This document shows, piece after piece, positions 25,525 through 33,769 of a stretch of 64,000 bases of DNA (position 1 is its first letter; each line of letters begins with the position of its first letter). Location: the NCBI GenBank assembly GCA_964445985.1, contig CAYUMU010000012.1, forward strand, positions 38,823 through 102,822. Direction: 5' to 3'. This DNA is from CAYUMU01 sp964445985. GTDB taxonomy: Bacteria; Planctomycetota; Planctomycetia; Pirellulales; S012-138. The position numbers were made by a program, and so were the translations under genes. Under the pieces are notes generated by a model, which saw only the letters and a list, made by a program, of their open reading frames with translations, was not told where the DNA came from and made no database searches.

Positions 25525-26007
25525 TCACCAGCCAGGCTTCTCACCCAGTTCTGCTAGCGTTGGCACAAAACCTGCAATGTATACCAGTGGGTTGATGAGT
25601 ACATGCCAAAATTGACAGGTGGCTCCCTTGGAATCAAGGTGGAACCCGTCGTTTGGCCATGAACCGCTCCAATCGTTTTTTACAGAACCATGGGCAACGC
25701 CAATACGTACACCAAGAAGACGCAGCCTGATTTTTGAATCTTTGATTTTCAGATTCTGTTCAAACTGTTTTCCCCAGGGCGAATGATTTGAGCCGATTAA
25801 ATGGGTAGCTCTTTGGTTTGGAATTGGCCAAACCAGTCTTTCCGGTTGAGCAATGTTTGCTTGCCCGACGTATCTTTTCCGGCCCATTCTCAATAGACGT
25901 GCCGCCGGAACCCCTGCTTGCTCCCCGTGCGTGCGCAAGCTCTCTGTAATTGGCGGTGGCTTCCCTGGCCACAACACTGCCAGGAACTGCCTTCGGGGAT
26001 GATACAT
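25525..26007 (-). CDS. doubtful hypothetical ORF
   Basis: A 160-residue frame on the minus strand with no recognised domain. The C-terminal 90 residues read less like random translation of GC-rich DNA than most shadows (NLKIKDSKIRLRLLGVRIG ... GFHLDSKGATCQFWHVLINP), and the region is less GC-rich. There is no convincing ribosome-binding site, and two other frames overlap. It might be a degraded gene. Kept only as a low-confidence entry. Confidence 0.2.
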   Translation of the reverse strand: MYHPRRQFLAVLWPGKPPPITESLRTHGEQAGVPAARLLRMGRKRYVGQANIAQPERLVWPIPNQRATHLIGSNHSPWGKQFEQNLKIKDSKIRLRLLGVRIGVAHGSVKNDWSGSWPNDGFHLDSKGATCQFWHVLINPLVYIAGFVPTLAELGEKPGW

Positions 26008-26274
26008 CCCAGAATTTCCGCGGAATCGGCCTCTTTTGGCCCAGGCGCTGCATGTTGATTCATCTCAACCTGAGTTCCAGCAGGGCAAGCGGTCGGTTGG
26101 AACATGAATGACCTGGCATCAACAACGTAGCGCGGCAACGCAGTCCACGAGAGCCCCGGCCTGAAAACAGCTTGGCCCTCGGCGGCAGCGCGAACCAGCC
26201 CACGAAAAACCACAAATACATACGCACGCACAACCATCCATCCACGCACGATACGGAAACTTTTGGAACGAACG

Positions 26275-27669
26275 ATGACTATTGAAACCAGATCTCCTGT
26301 GAGCCGCGCGACTTCTCCTGGTCGCGATCCGCGCCTGGTCGGCCAGTCGAGCAAGCCGGTTCGCCCGCGCAAGCGCCGCAACCGCAATGGTCGCGCAGGA
26401 AACAGCACGCCCGCCTCGGGCGGTCCCCAGGCAGGAACCAACAACAACAACGAAACCACAACCCCCGCGGCCAGAAAGTCCGCGCGCGCGCGCCGCTTCG
26501 ATGCCGGTCGACCCCAGCCGCACCAAAATCGCGCTGCGATTATGGGCTCCATGTTTTCCGCCGCGGGCGTACTGGAATTGCATCCCGATGGCTATGGCTT
26601 CTTGAGAGACGCCGCGCGCGACCTCCGGCCCACCCCGGCCGACGTCTATGTGCCCGCCCCCTTGATTCAGGCTTTGAAACTCCGCGTGGGCGATGAAATC
26701 CAGGGCGCGGCCCGCCAAAGTGGCAAGCAAGGTCCGCGTTTGGAAACCGTGAGCCACGTTGATGGCGGCGCTCCCGAGGATGGTCGCGAGGCGCGAACGT
26801 TCGAGGAACTGACGCCGATCAATCCGCATCGCGCTTTGCGCTTGGAAACCACGGCCGACGTCCTCACCACACGGGTCATCGACCTACTCGCGCCCCTTGG
26901 TCGCGGTCAGCGCGGCCTGATCGTGGCGCCGCCGCGCAGCGGCAAAACGGTCTTGCTGCATCACATCGGCCAGGCCATCGCCGCGAACCATCCCGACGTG
27001 CGGTTGATGGTGCTGCTGATCGACGAACGCCCGGAAGAAGTCACCGAAATGCGCCGCAAGATTCCTGGCGAGGTATTTGCGAGCAGCTTGGATCACGACG
27101 TGGAAAGCCACGTGCGGCTCAGTCGCCTGGTGGTGGAACGCTGCCAACGATTGGCCGAGCGCGGCGAACATGTGATGTTGATGATCGACTCCCTCACCCG
27201 CATGGCCCGCGCCTTCAATAAGTGGGTGGGCAATACCGGGCGCACCATGAGCGGCGGAATGGACGTGAAAGCGCTCGACATCCCCAAGAAACTGTTCGCC
27301 TCGGCGCGAACCTTCGAAGAAGGCGGCTCGCTGACCATCCTCGGCACCGCCCTGGTGGAAACCGGCAGCCGGATGGACGACGTCATATTTGAAGAGTTTA
27401 AGGGCACCGGAAACATGGAGCTCGTCCTCGACCGCGCCCTGGCGGATCGTCGCGTCTGGCCGGCGCTCGACATCTCGGCCTCCGGCACGCGACGAGAAGA
27501 AAAACTGTTGCCGCTCGAAACCCTCGAAACCCTGGCTTCGCTCCGCCGCGGCTTGAACACCATGCACCCCGTCGAAGCCATGCGGCAACTAACCACCCAG
27601 TTGGCCAAGTACCCGAACAATGCTGAATTCTTAAGCAAGATTCGCCAACGGATTTCCGTGGGCGGGTAA
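26275..27669 (+). CDS. rho: transcription termination factor Rho
   Basis: This 464-residue Rho has a cold-shock RNA-binding fold (GVLELHPDGYGFLRD, about 98-165), Walker A APPRSGKT (218-225), Walker B LMVLLIDERPEE (245-254) and R-loop/Q-loop blocks through 'NTGRTMSGGMD'. The first 90 residues are basic and low-complexity (RKRRNRNGR, TNNNNETTT), replacing the usual N-terminal helical subdomain. ATG 26275 is preferred; the frame also opens at TTG 26263. Rho is a hexameric RNA helicase ending transcripts lacking intrinsic terminators. It is followed by an unusual sigma factor gene. Confidence 0.96.
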   Translation: MTIETRSPVSRATSPGRDPRLVGQSSKPVRPRKRRNRNGRAGNSTPASGGPQAGTNNNNETTTPAARKSARARRFDAGRPQPHQNRAAIMGSMFSAAGVLELHPDGYGFLRDAARDLRPTPADVYVPAPLIQALKLRVGDEIQGAARQSGKQGPRLETVSHVDGGAPEDGREARTFEELTPINPHRALRLETTADVLTTRVIDLLAPLGRGQRGLIVAPPRSGKTVLLHHIGQAIAANHPDVRLMVLLIDERPEEVTEMRRKIPGEVFASSLDHDVESHVRLSRLVVERCQRLAERGEHVMLMIDSLTRMARAFNKWVGNTGRTMSGGMDVKALDIPKKLFASARTFEEGGSLTILGTALVETGSRMDDVIFEEFKGTGNMELVLDRALADRRVWPALDISASGTRREEKLLPLETLETLASLRRGLNTMHPVEAMRQLTTQLAKYPNNAEFLSKIRQRISVGG

Positions 27670-27789
27670 GACGGTTTTGTTGAGCTCTCGCAAGGACCGA
27701 GCGGAGACCAGATTCTCGCGCGATAGGAACGCACAGGAACGTGTTCTCCTGCGTAGTAATAACATGCCTTGCAACTCCCCAATCATGCC

Positions 27790-29451
27790 ATGATTAGCAA
27801 CTATCAATATCCGCTGTTTTTCGCGATCGAAAGTCTCCTTTATCAGCGCACGCCGCCGACGCGCCGGTTCGATGTCACCCGCCATGTCGAGCAGGTGCTC
27901 ACCCAGGTGCGTCACAATCAGTCGTACCCGGCCGCCTATTTCTTCGCCGCCATCCTGGGGGAAACCCCCGCGCAGGTTCCGAAGGTTGCGGTGCCCGGCA
28001 AAGACGCGCGGCGCGACCTGGCGCGCTTGATCGAAGAACTCACCCAGACCGCCAGCATCGACGCGGGGGCCACGGGCGAGGTGGTTCACACCCTGGACCA
28101 CGTCAGCGAGCGGTTGGCCGTATCCACCAAAACCATCGCGCGCTGGCGCAAGCGGGGATTGGTGGCCCGGTGGTTCGTGATCGATGGTCGGCGACGGTTG
28201 GGTGTGTTGCAAAGCTCACTCGACCGCTTCCTGACCAGGAACGCGCGTCTGGTCAGCCGGGGCGCTCGCTTCAGCCGCTTAACCGAAATTCAGCGCATGG
28301 AGATTGTGGAATTGGCTCGTCAACTGGTGGAACAGGGTTACGAGCCCGGTCGAATCATTAAACGCGTGTCCGAACTGGTGGACCGCTCGGCGGAAACCGT
28401 TCGCTACACGCTTCGCGATCACAACGAAACCAAGCCCGAGGAGGCGGTTGTTATGTATACCCAATTATTATCATCGGAGCGCAAACAGCGGCTCCTCCAA
28501 GAGCATCGCGAGGGGGCCTCCTTCGAAGCCCTCAGCGAACGCTATGGAAATAGTGTCAGTCAGATCCGGCGGGTGATTGCTCAGAAACGATTCGAGCAAA
28601 TCGCCAAACTGCCGCTGGAATATATGGGCAATGAAGCATTTGAAAACCTGCGGCTCGCCGAGGTGCTGGAGCCGCTGCCAGAACCCGAGCGGGCCACCCG
28701 CAAAGCCAAAAAGCCGGCCGGCCTGCCCACCTACCTGGCGAGCCTGTACGATGTGCCGCTGCTCACCCGCGAGCAGGAAGAACATCTGTTCCGCCGCTAC
28801 AACTTTTTGAAGTTCGCGGCCAAGCGGCTGCGCGATGGGCTCGACGCCAAGCAGCCCAAGTCGCGCGATCTCGATGAGATCGAGCGGCTCTACAACGAGG
28901 CCGTGGAAACCAAAAACCAGATCATCCGCGCCAACTTGCGGCTGGTGGTCTCCATTGCCAAGAAATACGTGAGCGAGCAGGAAGGCCTGTTCGACCTCAT
29001 CAGCGAAGGCAACGTCTCGCTAATGCGGGCCGTCGAAAAGTTCGATTACGCGCTCGGCAACAAGTTCAGTACCTACGCCACCTGGGCGATCAAGAAAAAC
29101 TTCATCCGTTCATATAAAAATCGGGTGAGGTTGATGGATCGCTTCCGCAACAGCCACGACGAATTGCTCGACAAGGCTCCCGAGCAACGGAGCGACGCCT
29201 ACTTGCAAGAGTCGGCCCAACGTCGTCGCGAAGCCGACGTGGCTCGCATCTTGGGCTGCCTGACCGATCGCGAGCAACTGGTCGTGGCCAAACGGTTCGG
29301 CCTGGCCGGCAGCGATGCCGCCAAAACCCTCAAAGAAGTCGGCATCGATCTGGGCGTCAGCAAAGAACGGATTCGCCAGATTGAGAAGCGAGCCCTCGAT
29401 AAGCTGCGCGAAGCGGCCGAGCGCGAAAGCCTCGAATCGACCGCCGCCTGA
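27790..29451 (+). CDS. sigma-70-family factor with N-terminal HTH-like segments
   Basis: This is a 553-residue protein. The C-terminal half is sigma-70: region 1.2-like LYDVPLLTREQEEHLFRRYN (about 319-338), region 2 'RANLRLVVSIAKKYV...LFDLISEGNVSLMRAVEKFDY...STYATWAIKKNFI' (380-439), region 4 with a HTH 'LKEVGIDLGVSKERIRQIEKRALDKLR' (514-540). Region 3 seems missing: only about 45 residues separate regions 2 and 4. The N-terminal half holds three HTH-like segments: near 100-148 (VSERLAVSTKTIARWRKRG), 168-212 and 240-268. ATG 27790 is preferred over TTG 27769. Its position beside rho is notable. Confidence 0.88.
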   Translation: MISNYQYPLFFAIESLLYQRTPPTRRFDVTRHVEQVLTQVRHNQSYPAAYFFAAILGETPAQVPKVAVPGKDARRDLARLIEELTQTASIDAGATGEVVHTLDHVSERLAVSTKTIARWRKRGLVARWFVIDGRRRLGVLQSSLDRFLTRNARLVSRGARFSRLTEIQRMEIVELARQLVEQGYEPGRIIKRVSELVDRSAETVRYTLRDHNETKPEEAVVMYTQLLSSERKQRLLQEHREGASFEALSERYGNSVSQIRRVIAQKRFEQIAKLPLEYMGNEAFENLRLAEVLEPLPEPERATRKAKKPAGLPTYLASLYDVPLLTREQEEHLFRRYNFLKFAAKRLRDGLDAKQPKSRDLDEIERLYNEAVETKNQIIRANLRLVVSIAKKYVSEQEGLFDLISEGNVSLMRAVEKFDYALGNKFSTYATWAIKKNFIRSYKNRVRLMDRFRNSHDELLDKAPEQRSDAYLQESAQRRREADVARILGCLTDREQLVVAKRFGLAGSDAAKTLKEVGIDLGVSKERIRQIEKRALDKLREAAERESLESTAA

Positions 29452-29609
29452 GAGCGTGCTTGAAAACGCAATCGACCACCGCGAACGCCTTGCCTCGCCC
29501 CCGTGGCGGGGCTAAGGTACGTTGGCTCGGAAAAAGCTCCAAACTGCCGTATCCATTCTCCAGCCATGCCATTGGCTGGCCAGCGCTGCCCAAAAGGATC
29601 CACATCATC

Positions 29610-30107
29610 ATGGAAGATGTTGCGCGACTCATCAGCAATCTGGGTTCGGCCGATCCGGCTCACCGTCGGCAGGCCGCCCAGCAGTTGGCTCAAACAGGCC
29701 ACGCTGCCAGCTCCGCGAGCGCCGCCCTGGCCCAGGCCTGCGACGAGGCCGATGAAACCACGCTGGAGTGGGTCGTCGCCGCCCTGGAAGAAGCCGGCCC
29801 ACCTCCTCCGGACCAGCAAGCGTCACTCGTTGACCTGCTAGGCCATGCCTGCGCCCTGACTCGCTACTGGGCGGCCACCCTGCTCGGCAGGGCAGGACCC
29901 TCTGCCGGCCCCGGCTCGGCTCCGCGGCTCGCGCAAACACTCGCCCAAGACCCAGACCTGGCCGTTCGCGAACGGGCCGCTTGGGCCTTGGCCCAAATGG
30001 GATCGGCCGCTCAGCCCGCCAAAACAGCGCTGGCCGCGGCCGCGGCTAGCGAAGAAGCTCGGCTAGCCCGGCTGGCCAAACAAGCGCTCGACAACCTCGG
30101 CGGTTGA
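29610..30107 (+). CDS. HEAT-like repeat protein, unknown
   Basis: This is a 165-residue all-helical protein with repeats such as 'LISNLGSADPAHRRQAAQQLAQTGHAA', 'LTRYWAATLLGRAGP' and 'LAVRERAAWALAQMGSAA', typical HEAT spacing of about 35 residues. No signal peptide. ATG 29610 is chosen because the first repeat begins there and AAAGGA lies upstream; the frame from 29460 would add basic residues with no HEAT character. It follows the sigma factor by 158 bases, on the same strand. It may be a scaffold, with the partner unknown. It converges on purD. Confidence 0.72.
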   Translation: MEDVARLISNLGSADPAHRRQAAQQLAQTGHAASSASAALAQACDEADETTLEWVVAALEEAGPPPPDQQASLVDLLGHACALTRYWAATLLGRAGPSAGPGSAPRLAQTLAQDPDLAVRERAAWALAQMGSAAQPAKTALAAAAASEEARLARLAKQALDNLGG

Positions 30108-30124
30108 AGAAGTCCACGCCGCAC

Positions 30125-31438
30125 TTAGCTGGCAGGCGAGTCTTCGTCTTTGAAGTCCTGCGGGTATAGCATGGCCTTGTCCGAAATGTCTTTGCGGCAC
30201 CAGGCCCCCAGCCAGCGTACGGCTTTCACGCCCCGATAGGCTTGCAGCTTGGCGGCCGAAATACTGTTGCCCGTGGCCGTAACACCCAGCACTCGTCCCC
30301 CGGCCGTGACCACGTCGCCATCGCTGGTGGAAGTGCCGGCGTGAAACACCTTCACGTTCGGTAGCTGCGCGGCGTCGTCCAGACCTCGAATAACGCGGCC
30401 CGTCTGGTATTTGCCAGGGTAGCCTTCCGAGGCCATCACCACGCACACCGCCGGCTGAGGGTTCCATTCCAGCGGCGCCAGTTCGTCCAGCCGTTGATCG
30501 ACGGCCGCGTCGAGAATCGCAAACAGGTCGGTCTTCAGCCGCATCAGCAGCGGCTGGCATTCGGGGTCGCCAAAGCGGGCATTGTATTCCAGCACCTTGG
30601 GCCCCTGGTTGGTGAGCATCAGTCCCGCGTATAGCACCCCGCGGAAAGGGCGCCGGCTCCGCTTCATGGCGTGCACGGTCGGCACCAGCACGTGGGCTTC
30701 AATCCACCGCATGCGGTCGGCATCGAGCAACGGCGCGGGGCAATAAGCGCCCATGCCGCCGGTGTTGGGGCCTTGGTCGCCATCGAAAGCCCGCTTGTGA
30801 TCTTGAGCCGTGCCCAGCGTGAGAATGGTGCGGCCATCGGTGATGGCAAACACGCTGACCTCCGGACCATCCAGCCGCTCCTCGATCACCAGTTGATTGC
30901 CCGCGGTTCCGTAGATTTTTTCCAGGGCAATCTCTTCCACGGCCCGCACGGCTTCTTCGCGATTCTTGCAAACCACCACGCCCTTGCCCGCCGCGAGGCC
31001 ATCGGCCTTCACCACCACCGGCACGTCTTCGCGGTTATTGAGATACGTCAGGGCACTTTCGGCGTCGCGAAAGGTGCGATAATCGGCCGTGGGCACGTCG
31101 GCATGCCGCAGCAAGTTCTTGCAAAAAACCTTGCTCGACTCCAGCTCCGCGGCGGCCTTGCTGGGACCGAAAATCCGCAGCTTTTGGGCCTGGAAGGCAT
31201 CGACCACGCCCGCCGCCAGCGGCTGCTCCGGCCCCACCACCGTCAGGCCAATCTGCTCTTGCTGGGCGAACTTGACCAGCCGCGGAATATCGGTGGCCGA
31301 AATATCCACGTTCTCGGCGTCCAAGGCGGTGCCCGCATTGCCGGGCGCGACAAACACCCGCTTCACATGAGGGCTCTGGCGCAATTTCCAAGCCAAGGCA
31401 TGTTCTCGACCGCCGCTACCAATCACTAACACCTTCAT
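30125..31438 (-). CDS. purD: phosphoribosylamine-glycine ligase
   Basis: This is a 437-residue ATP-grasp enzyme. Motifs: MKVLVIGSGGREHALAWKL, VGPEQPLAAGVVDAF, GPSKAAAELESSKVF, PVVVKADGLAAGKGVVV (ATP-binding), 'AQDHKRAFDGDQGPNTGGMGAY' region and 'EYNARFGDPE'. These define PurD, which joins glycine to phosphoribosylamine in purine synthesis. ATG 31438 is taken because GGTGGA lies six bases upstream; the frame could begin earlier (to 32053), but the additions are outside the fold. It is the only purine gene in this window. Confidence 0.96.
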   Translation of the reverse strand: MKVLVIGSGGREHALAWKLRQSPHVKRVFVAPGNAGTALDAENVDISATDIPRLVKFAQQEQIGLTVVGPEQPLAAGVVDAFQAQKLRIFGPSKAAAELESSKVFCKNLLRHADVPTADYRTFRDAESALTYLNNREDVPVVVKADGLAAGKGVVVCKNREEAVRAVEEIALEKIYGTAGNQLVIEERLDGPEVSVFAITDGRTILTLGTAQDHKRAFDGDQGPNTGGMGAYCPAPLLDADRMRWIEAHVLVPTVHAMKRSRRPFRGVLYAGLMLTNQGPKVLEYNARFGDPECQPLLMRLKTDLFAILDAAVDQRLDELAPLEWNPQPAVCVVMASEGYPGKYQTGRVIRGLDDAAQLPNVKVFHAGTSTSDGDVVTAGGRVLGVTATGNSISAAKLQAYRGVKAVRWLGAWCRKDISDKAMLYPQDFKDEDSPAS

Positions 31439-31444
31439 AGCCAT

Positions 31445-31762
31445 TCCACCATTCGCCAAGCTCGCCGGTTGCCTCGGCACCCCCGGCGCTCGCACCCAAA
31501 ACCCGTCTTGCACCCCACCAAAAAGGCCCGGCCCAGCGGAACCGAGGGCTGACCTTCGCTTGAGTATATCGCAGGGCCGCGAAACTGCCCACGCCCCGCC
31601 CAGCGATGCTGCCCAGCGATGCCGCCCAGCGATGCTAGCATTGCTTTCGCCTAGCGGGGGGGGCTTCTCGCCGCTGGCATTGACGCCGACTTTGCCCTGG
31701 GCGTAGGTTTCACCCCGTCCTACCCCAGCTGGCTCGAGCCCTATCGCAACACGAATCGTTCC
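31445..31762. other. divergent purD/phosphomutase-like intergenic stretch
   Basis: About 320 bases between divergent genes, with no gene seen. It contains a 13-base unit repeated three times (31598-31636). Promoters for both genes should lie here. Confidence 0.4.
31598..31636 (+). repeat. 13-base tandem repeat, three copies
   Basis: GCCCAGCGATGCT, GCCCAGCGATGCC and GCCCAGCGATGCT start at 31598, 31611 and 31624. One base differs in the middle copy. It lies in a divergent promoter region. Confidence 0.75.
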
Positions 31763-33208
31763 ATGGCGTGCGTCGATACCACCCCCTACCGCTGCCCCGG
31801 CGAAGCCCAACCCATCAGTAGGGCCATGCACTTGGCGCGACTCTCGGCCTTCTTTCCGGCCTGCCGCGGCTGCCCCCATCGCTCCGATCATCATCCGCTG
31901 CCAGCCAAGGTGGTTCGTCAGTTGGCGGCCTGGCAAACGCTGCACCCCGTGGCGACCCCTTCCGCCGAAACCCTGGGTGGCCGCCACGCCGCGGACTTCT
32001 CCCCCCGCCACGCACGCCACCTGGCCGCCGCCCTGGGTGTGTTGCTCCAGCAAGGAACCGAAGCCCAGCCAGGACCACCGCCGCGGGTGGCCATCGCCGC
32101 CGACGGTCGACCCTTGCTCGCCGAATACGTCGCCCAGGTTGCCGAAGGCATCCGCTGGTCAGGCTGCGGCCTCATCGACCTGGGCGTGGCCACCGCCCCG
32201 GCCACCGCCTTGGGTCAGGCCCTGCTGGGGGCCGATGCAGCCATCTACCTCGGCAGCCAACAAGGTCAACCGCATGAGGTGGCCCTCAAGTTTTGGGCTC
32301 GCCAGGGCCAGCCACTCTCGCGAGGCGCCGGTTTGGAAGACATCGAAAGCCTGGCCGCCGCACTGCCAGGGCGTCCTTCCCGGCGATCCGGACCCCTCGC
32401 CCGCGCCGATATCACCGCCACCTACCTTCGCCGGGTCCGGGGTTACTACCATGCCCTGCGTCCGCTGCGATTTGTGCTCGAAACGGCCTCCTGGCCCTTT
32501 CGCCGCGAGCTCCATGCGCTGCTGCAATCGGTGGCCCCCCAGGCGTTGCCCATCGCAGCCGCCGGGGCCATCCAACCGCTGGCGGGTGGCGAAGCCCAGC
32601 GAAAGCTGTCTATCGACCCCTTGAGCCGGCGAATGGCCCAATCGATCGCGAATCAAGGCGCTCACTTTGGCCTGTGGGTCGATGGCGACGGCGAACGGCT
32701 CCGCTTGTGGGACGAGCTAGGGCAAGAAACGCCCAGCCATCGGCTTTTGTGGCTCCTCGCCAGCCATCGGCTGCCGGCTCGGTTGGGAGCCAGCGTGGTT
32801 ACCGAAGATTCCTTACAAGGCGAGTCGCGGCTCCTGCTCGATCTGTGGCTGCAAACCTGGCAGGCAACGCGGGTCGCCGCGAACCCCCAGCGGTTTGCCA
32901 TGGACGCCGCATTGAAGGCCTCGCACGATACCCACGGTGCGGAAGCAGCGCTGGGCGGCGGTCCCAGTGGTCGCTACTGGCTCCCTGTCTCGGCCACCAC
33001 GTTGCGGCGCCTGGCGTCCGACCAAACGGCAAATGCCACAGAAACGGCCGCGGCAACCCCCAGCGGCATGGTAGACGAAACCTCGCCCCCCATCTCGGCC
33101 TGGCCCACGATCTTTCTCCCCGATGCCCTGGAAGTCCTGACCGACTTGCTGGTCATTTTAAGCGGCAGCGATCAACCTCTTTCCCAAGCGCTCGCAGCCC
33201 AATCCTAG
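31763..33208 (+). CDS. phosphohexomutase-like protein with altered phosphoserine loop
   Basis: This 481-residue protein follows the alpha-D-phosphohexomutase order. 'VAIAADGRP' (109-117) resembles the GRDxR strand. 'GCGLIDLGVATAPATALGQALLGADAAIYLG' resembles the next strand and helix. The loop that should read TASHNP is YLGSQQGQPHEVALKF (162-177); Ser165 may remain but His and Asn are replaced by Gln. The metal loop is largely kept as DGDGERLRLWDE (307-318). The N-terminus has a CxxC (C34, C37). It is divergent from purD. It may be a non-canonical mutase or a pseudoenzyme; I cannot decide from the sequence. Confidence 0.65.
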   Translation: MACVDTTPYRCPGEAQPISRAMHLARLSAFFPACRGCPHRSDHHPLPAKVVRQLAAWQTLHPVATPSAETLGGRHAADFSPRHARHLAAALGVLLQQGTEAQPGPPPRVAIAADGRPLLAEYVAQVAEGIRWSGCGLIDLGVATAPATALGQALLGADAAIYLGSQQGQPHEVALKFWARQGQPLSRGAGLEDIESLAAALPGRPSRRSGPLARADITATYLRRVRGYYHALRPLRFVLETASWPFRRELHALLQSVAPQALPIAAAGAIQPLAGGEAQRKLSIDPLSRRMAQSIANQGAHFGLWVDGDGERLRLWDELGQETPSHRLLWLLASHRLPARLGASVVTEDSLQGESRLLLDLWLQTWQATRVAANPQRFAMDAALKASHDTHGAEAALGGGPSGRYWLPVSATTLRRLASDQTANATETAAATPSGMVDETSPPISAWPTIFLPDALEVLTDLLVILSGSDQPLSQALAAQS

Positions 33209-33316
33209 GCACGTGCCGGCGTTACTTTCCCCGCCGGCGACGACAGCCATCGGAGCCGAAATTCCCCCGGAAATGCGGCTCGTTTTTGTCGCATTTTTGC
33301 GAACTCCGTCCCCTGC

Positions 33317-33769
33317 CCTGCGTAGTAATAGTGGAAGAGGAAAGGGCGGCACGGAAAGCCCGGAGTGACTCGGCTTTCCCGCCAAACTTCTGCCTCCCCC
33401 AGCACCCGGCGTCTACGTGGCCCGCGTGCTGGTTGCTCCCTGGTTCTAATGCGGAGAACAGCTACGGAGTGAAACGCTTGGTAGTGCATGGGAACCCCGG
33501 AAGCGAGTGGCTCGGTTCGTAAGCATGTGCGGCCTGACCAGTTCTGATCGGTTGAAACGCCAGTCTTCAACCAATCGCCTGCCGCGGGCCTGCTACCCAG
33601 GTGGGGAAAATCGACGGGCCAAGCAACCGGGGTTCGGGGGCGGTGGCGGCCAATCAGTGGGCCTGATCCAATAATGGCGATTGCCCTCTCGCCCCCCGCT
33701 GCCCCGCGGGGTTCGGGCTTATGCGGTCAAAACTTCCGTTAACCGCCCCGATGCTGGGGTGGTTTTTTT
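33317..33769 (+). ncRNA. candidate structured RNA ending in an intrinsic terminator
   Basis: Local helices visible by eye: GGAAAGCC (33353-33360) with GGCTTTCC (33372-33379), extended by GGCG/CGCC; CAGCAC (33400-33405) with GTGCTG (33426-33431); CTAC (33462-33465) with GTAG (33481-33484) enclosing GAGTG/CGCTT; GGTTGAA (33550-33556) with TTCAACC (33566-33572); and a long-range CAATCGCC/GGCGATTG pair (about 33572-33580 with 33676-33683). The block ends at the terminator 33741-33769. I considered RNase P, tmRNA and SRP RNA and found none of their conserved cores. The 5' end is a guess, and the strand follows the terminator. Confidence 0.4.
33741..33769 (+). terminator. rho-independent terminator of the structured-RNA block
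   Basis: AACCGCCCC (33741-33749) pairs with GGGGTGGTT (33755-33763, one G-T wobble) around GATGCT-like loop bases, followed by a T-run to 33769. Strong stem and U-run; no protein gene ends nearby (the closest stop is at 33208). Confidence 0.85.

Larger units (their letters stand above)
25145..26274. other. long gene-poor stretch before rho
   Basis: About 1.1 kb between a thioesterase gene and rho. It contains an intrinsic terminator (25474-25510). The part from about 25520 to 25880 looks less GC-rich than its neighbours. Several overlapping minus-strand ORFs occur (the longest intact one 25525-26007), none with a recognised motif. A long untranslated rho leader is possible, as in other bacteria where Rho regulates its own mRNA, but I see no defined element. 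Confidence 0.4.

Noticed and set aside
27748..33330. 14-base identity CCTGCGTAGTAATA at 27748-27761 and 33317-33330, possible shared promoter
   Set aside because: Several 14-base identities are expected by chance in 64 kb, and no consistent -35 box with correct spacing accompanies both.
33205..33570. Minus-strand 121-residue ORF and a possible group II intron
   Set aside because: No reverse transcriptase or maturase gene, no domain V hairpin, and no clear 5' GUGYG boundary were found, so I do not claim an intron; it is left as a search to run.
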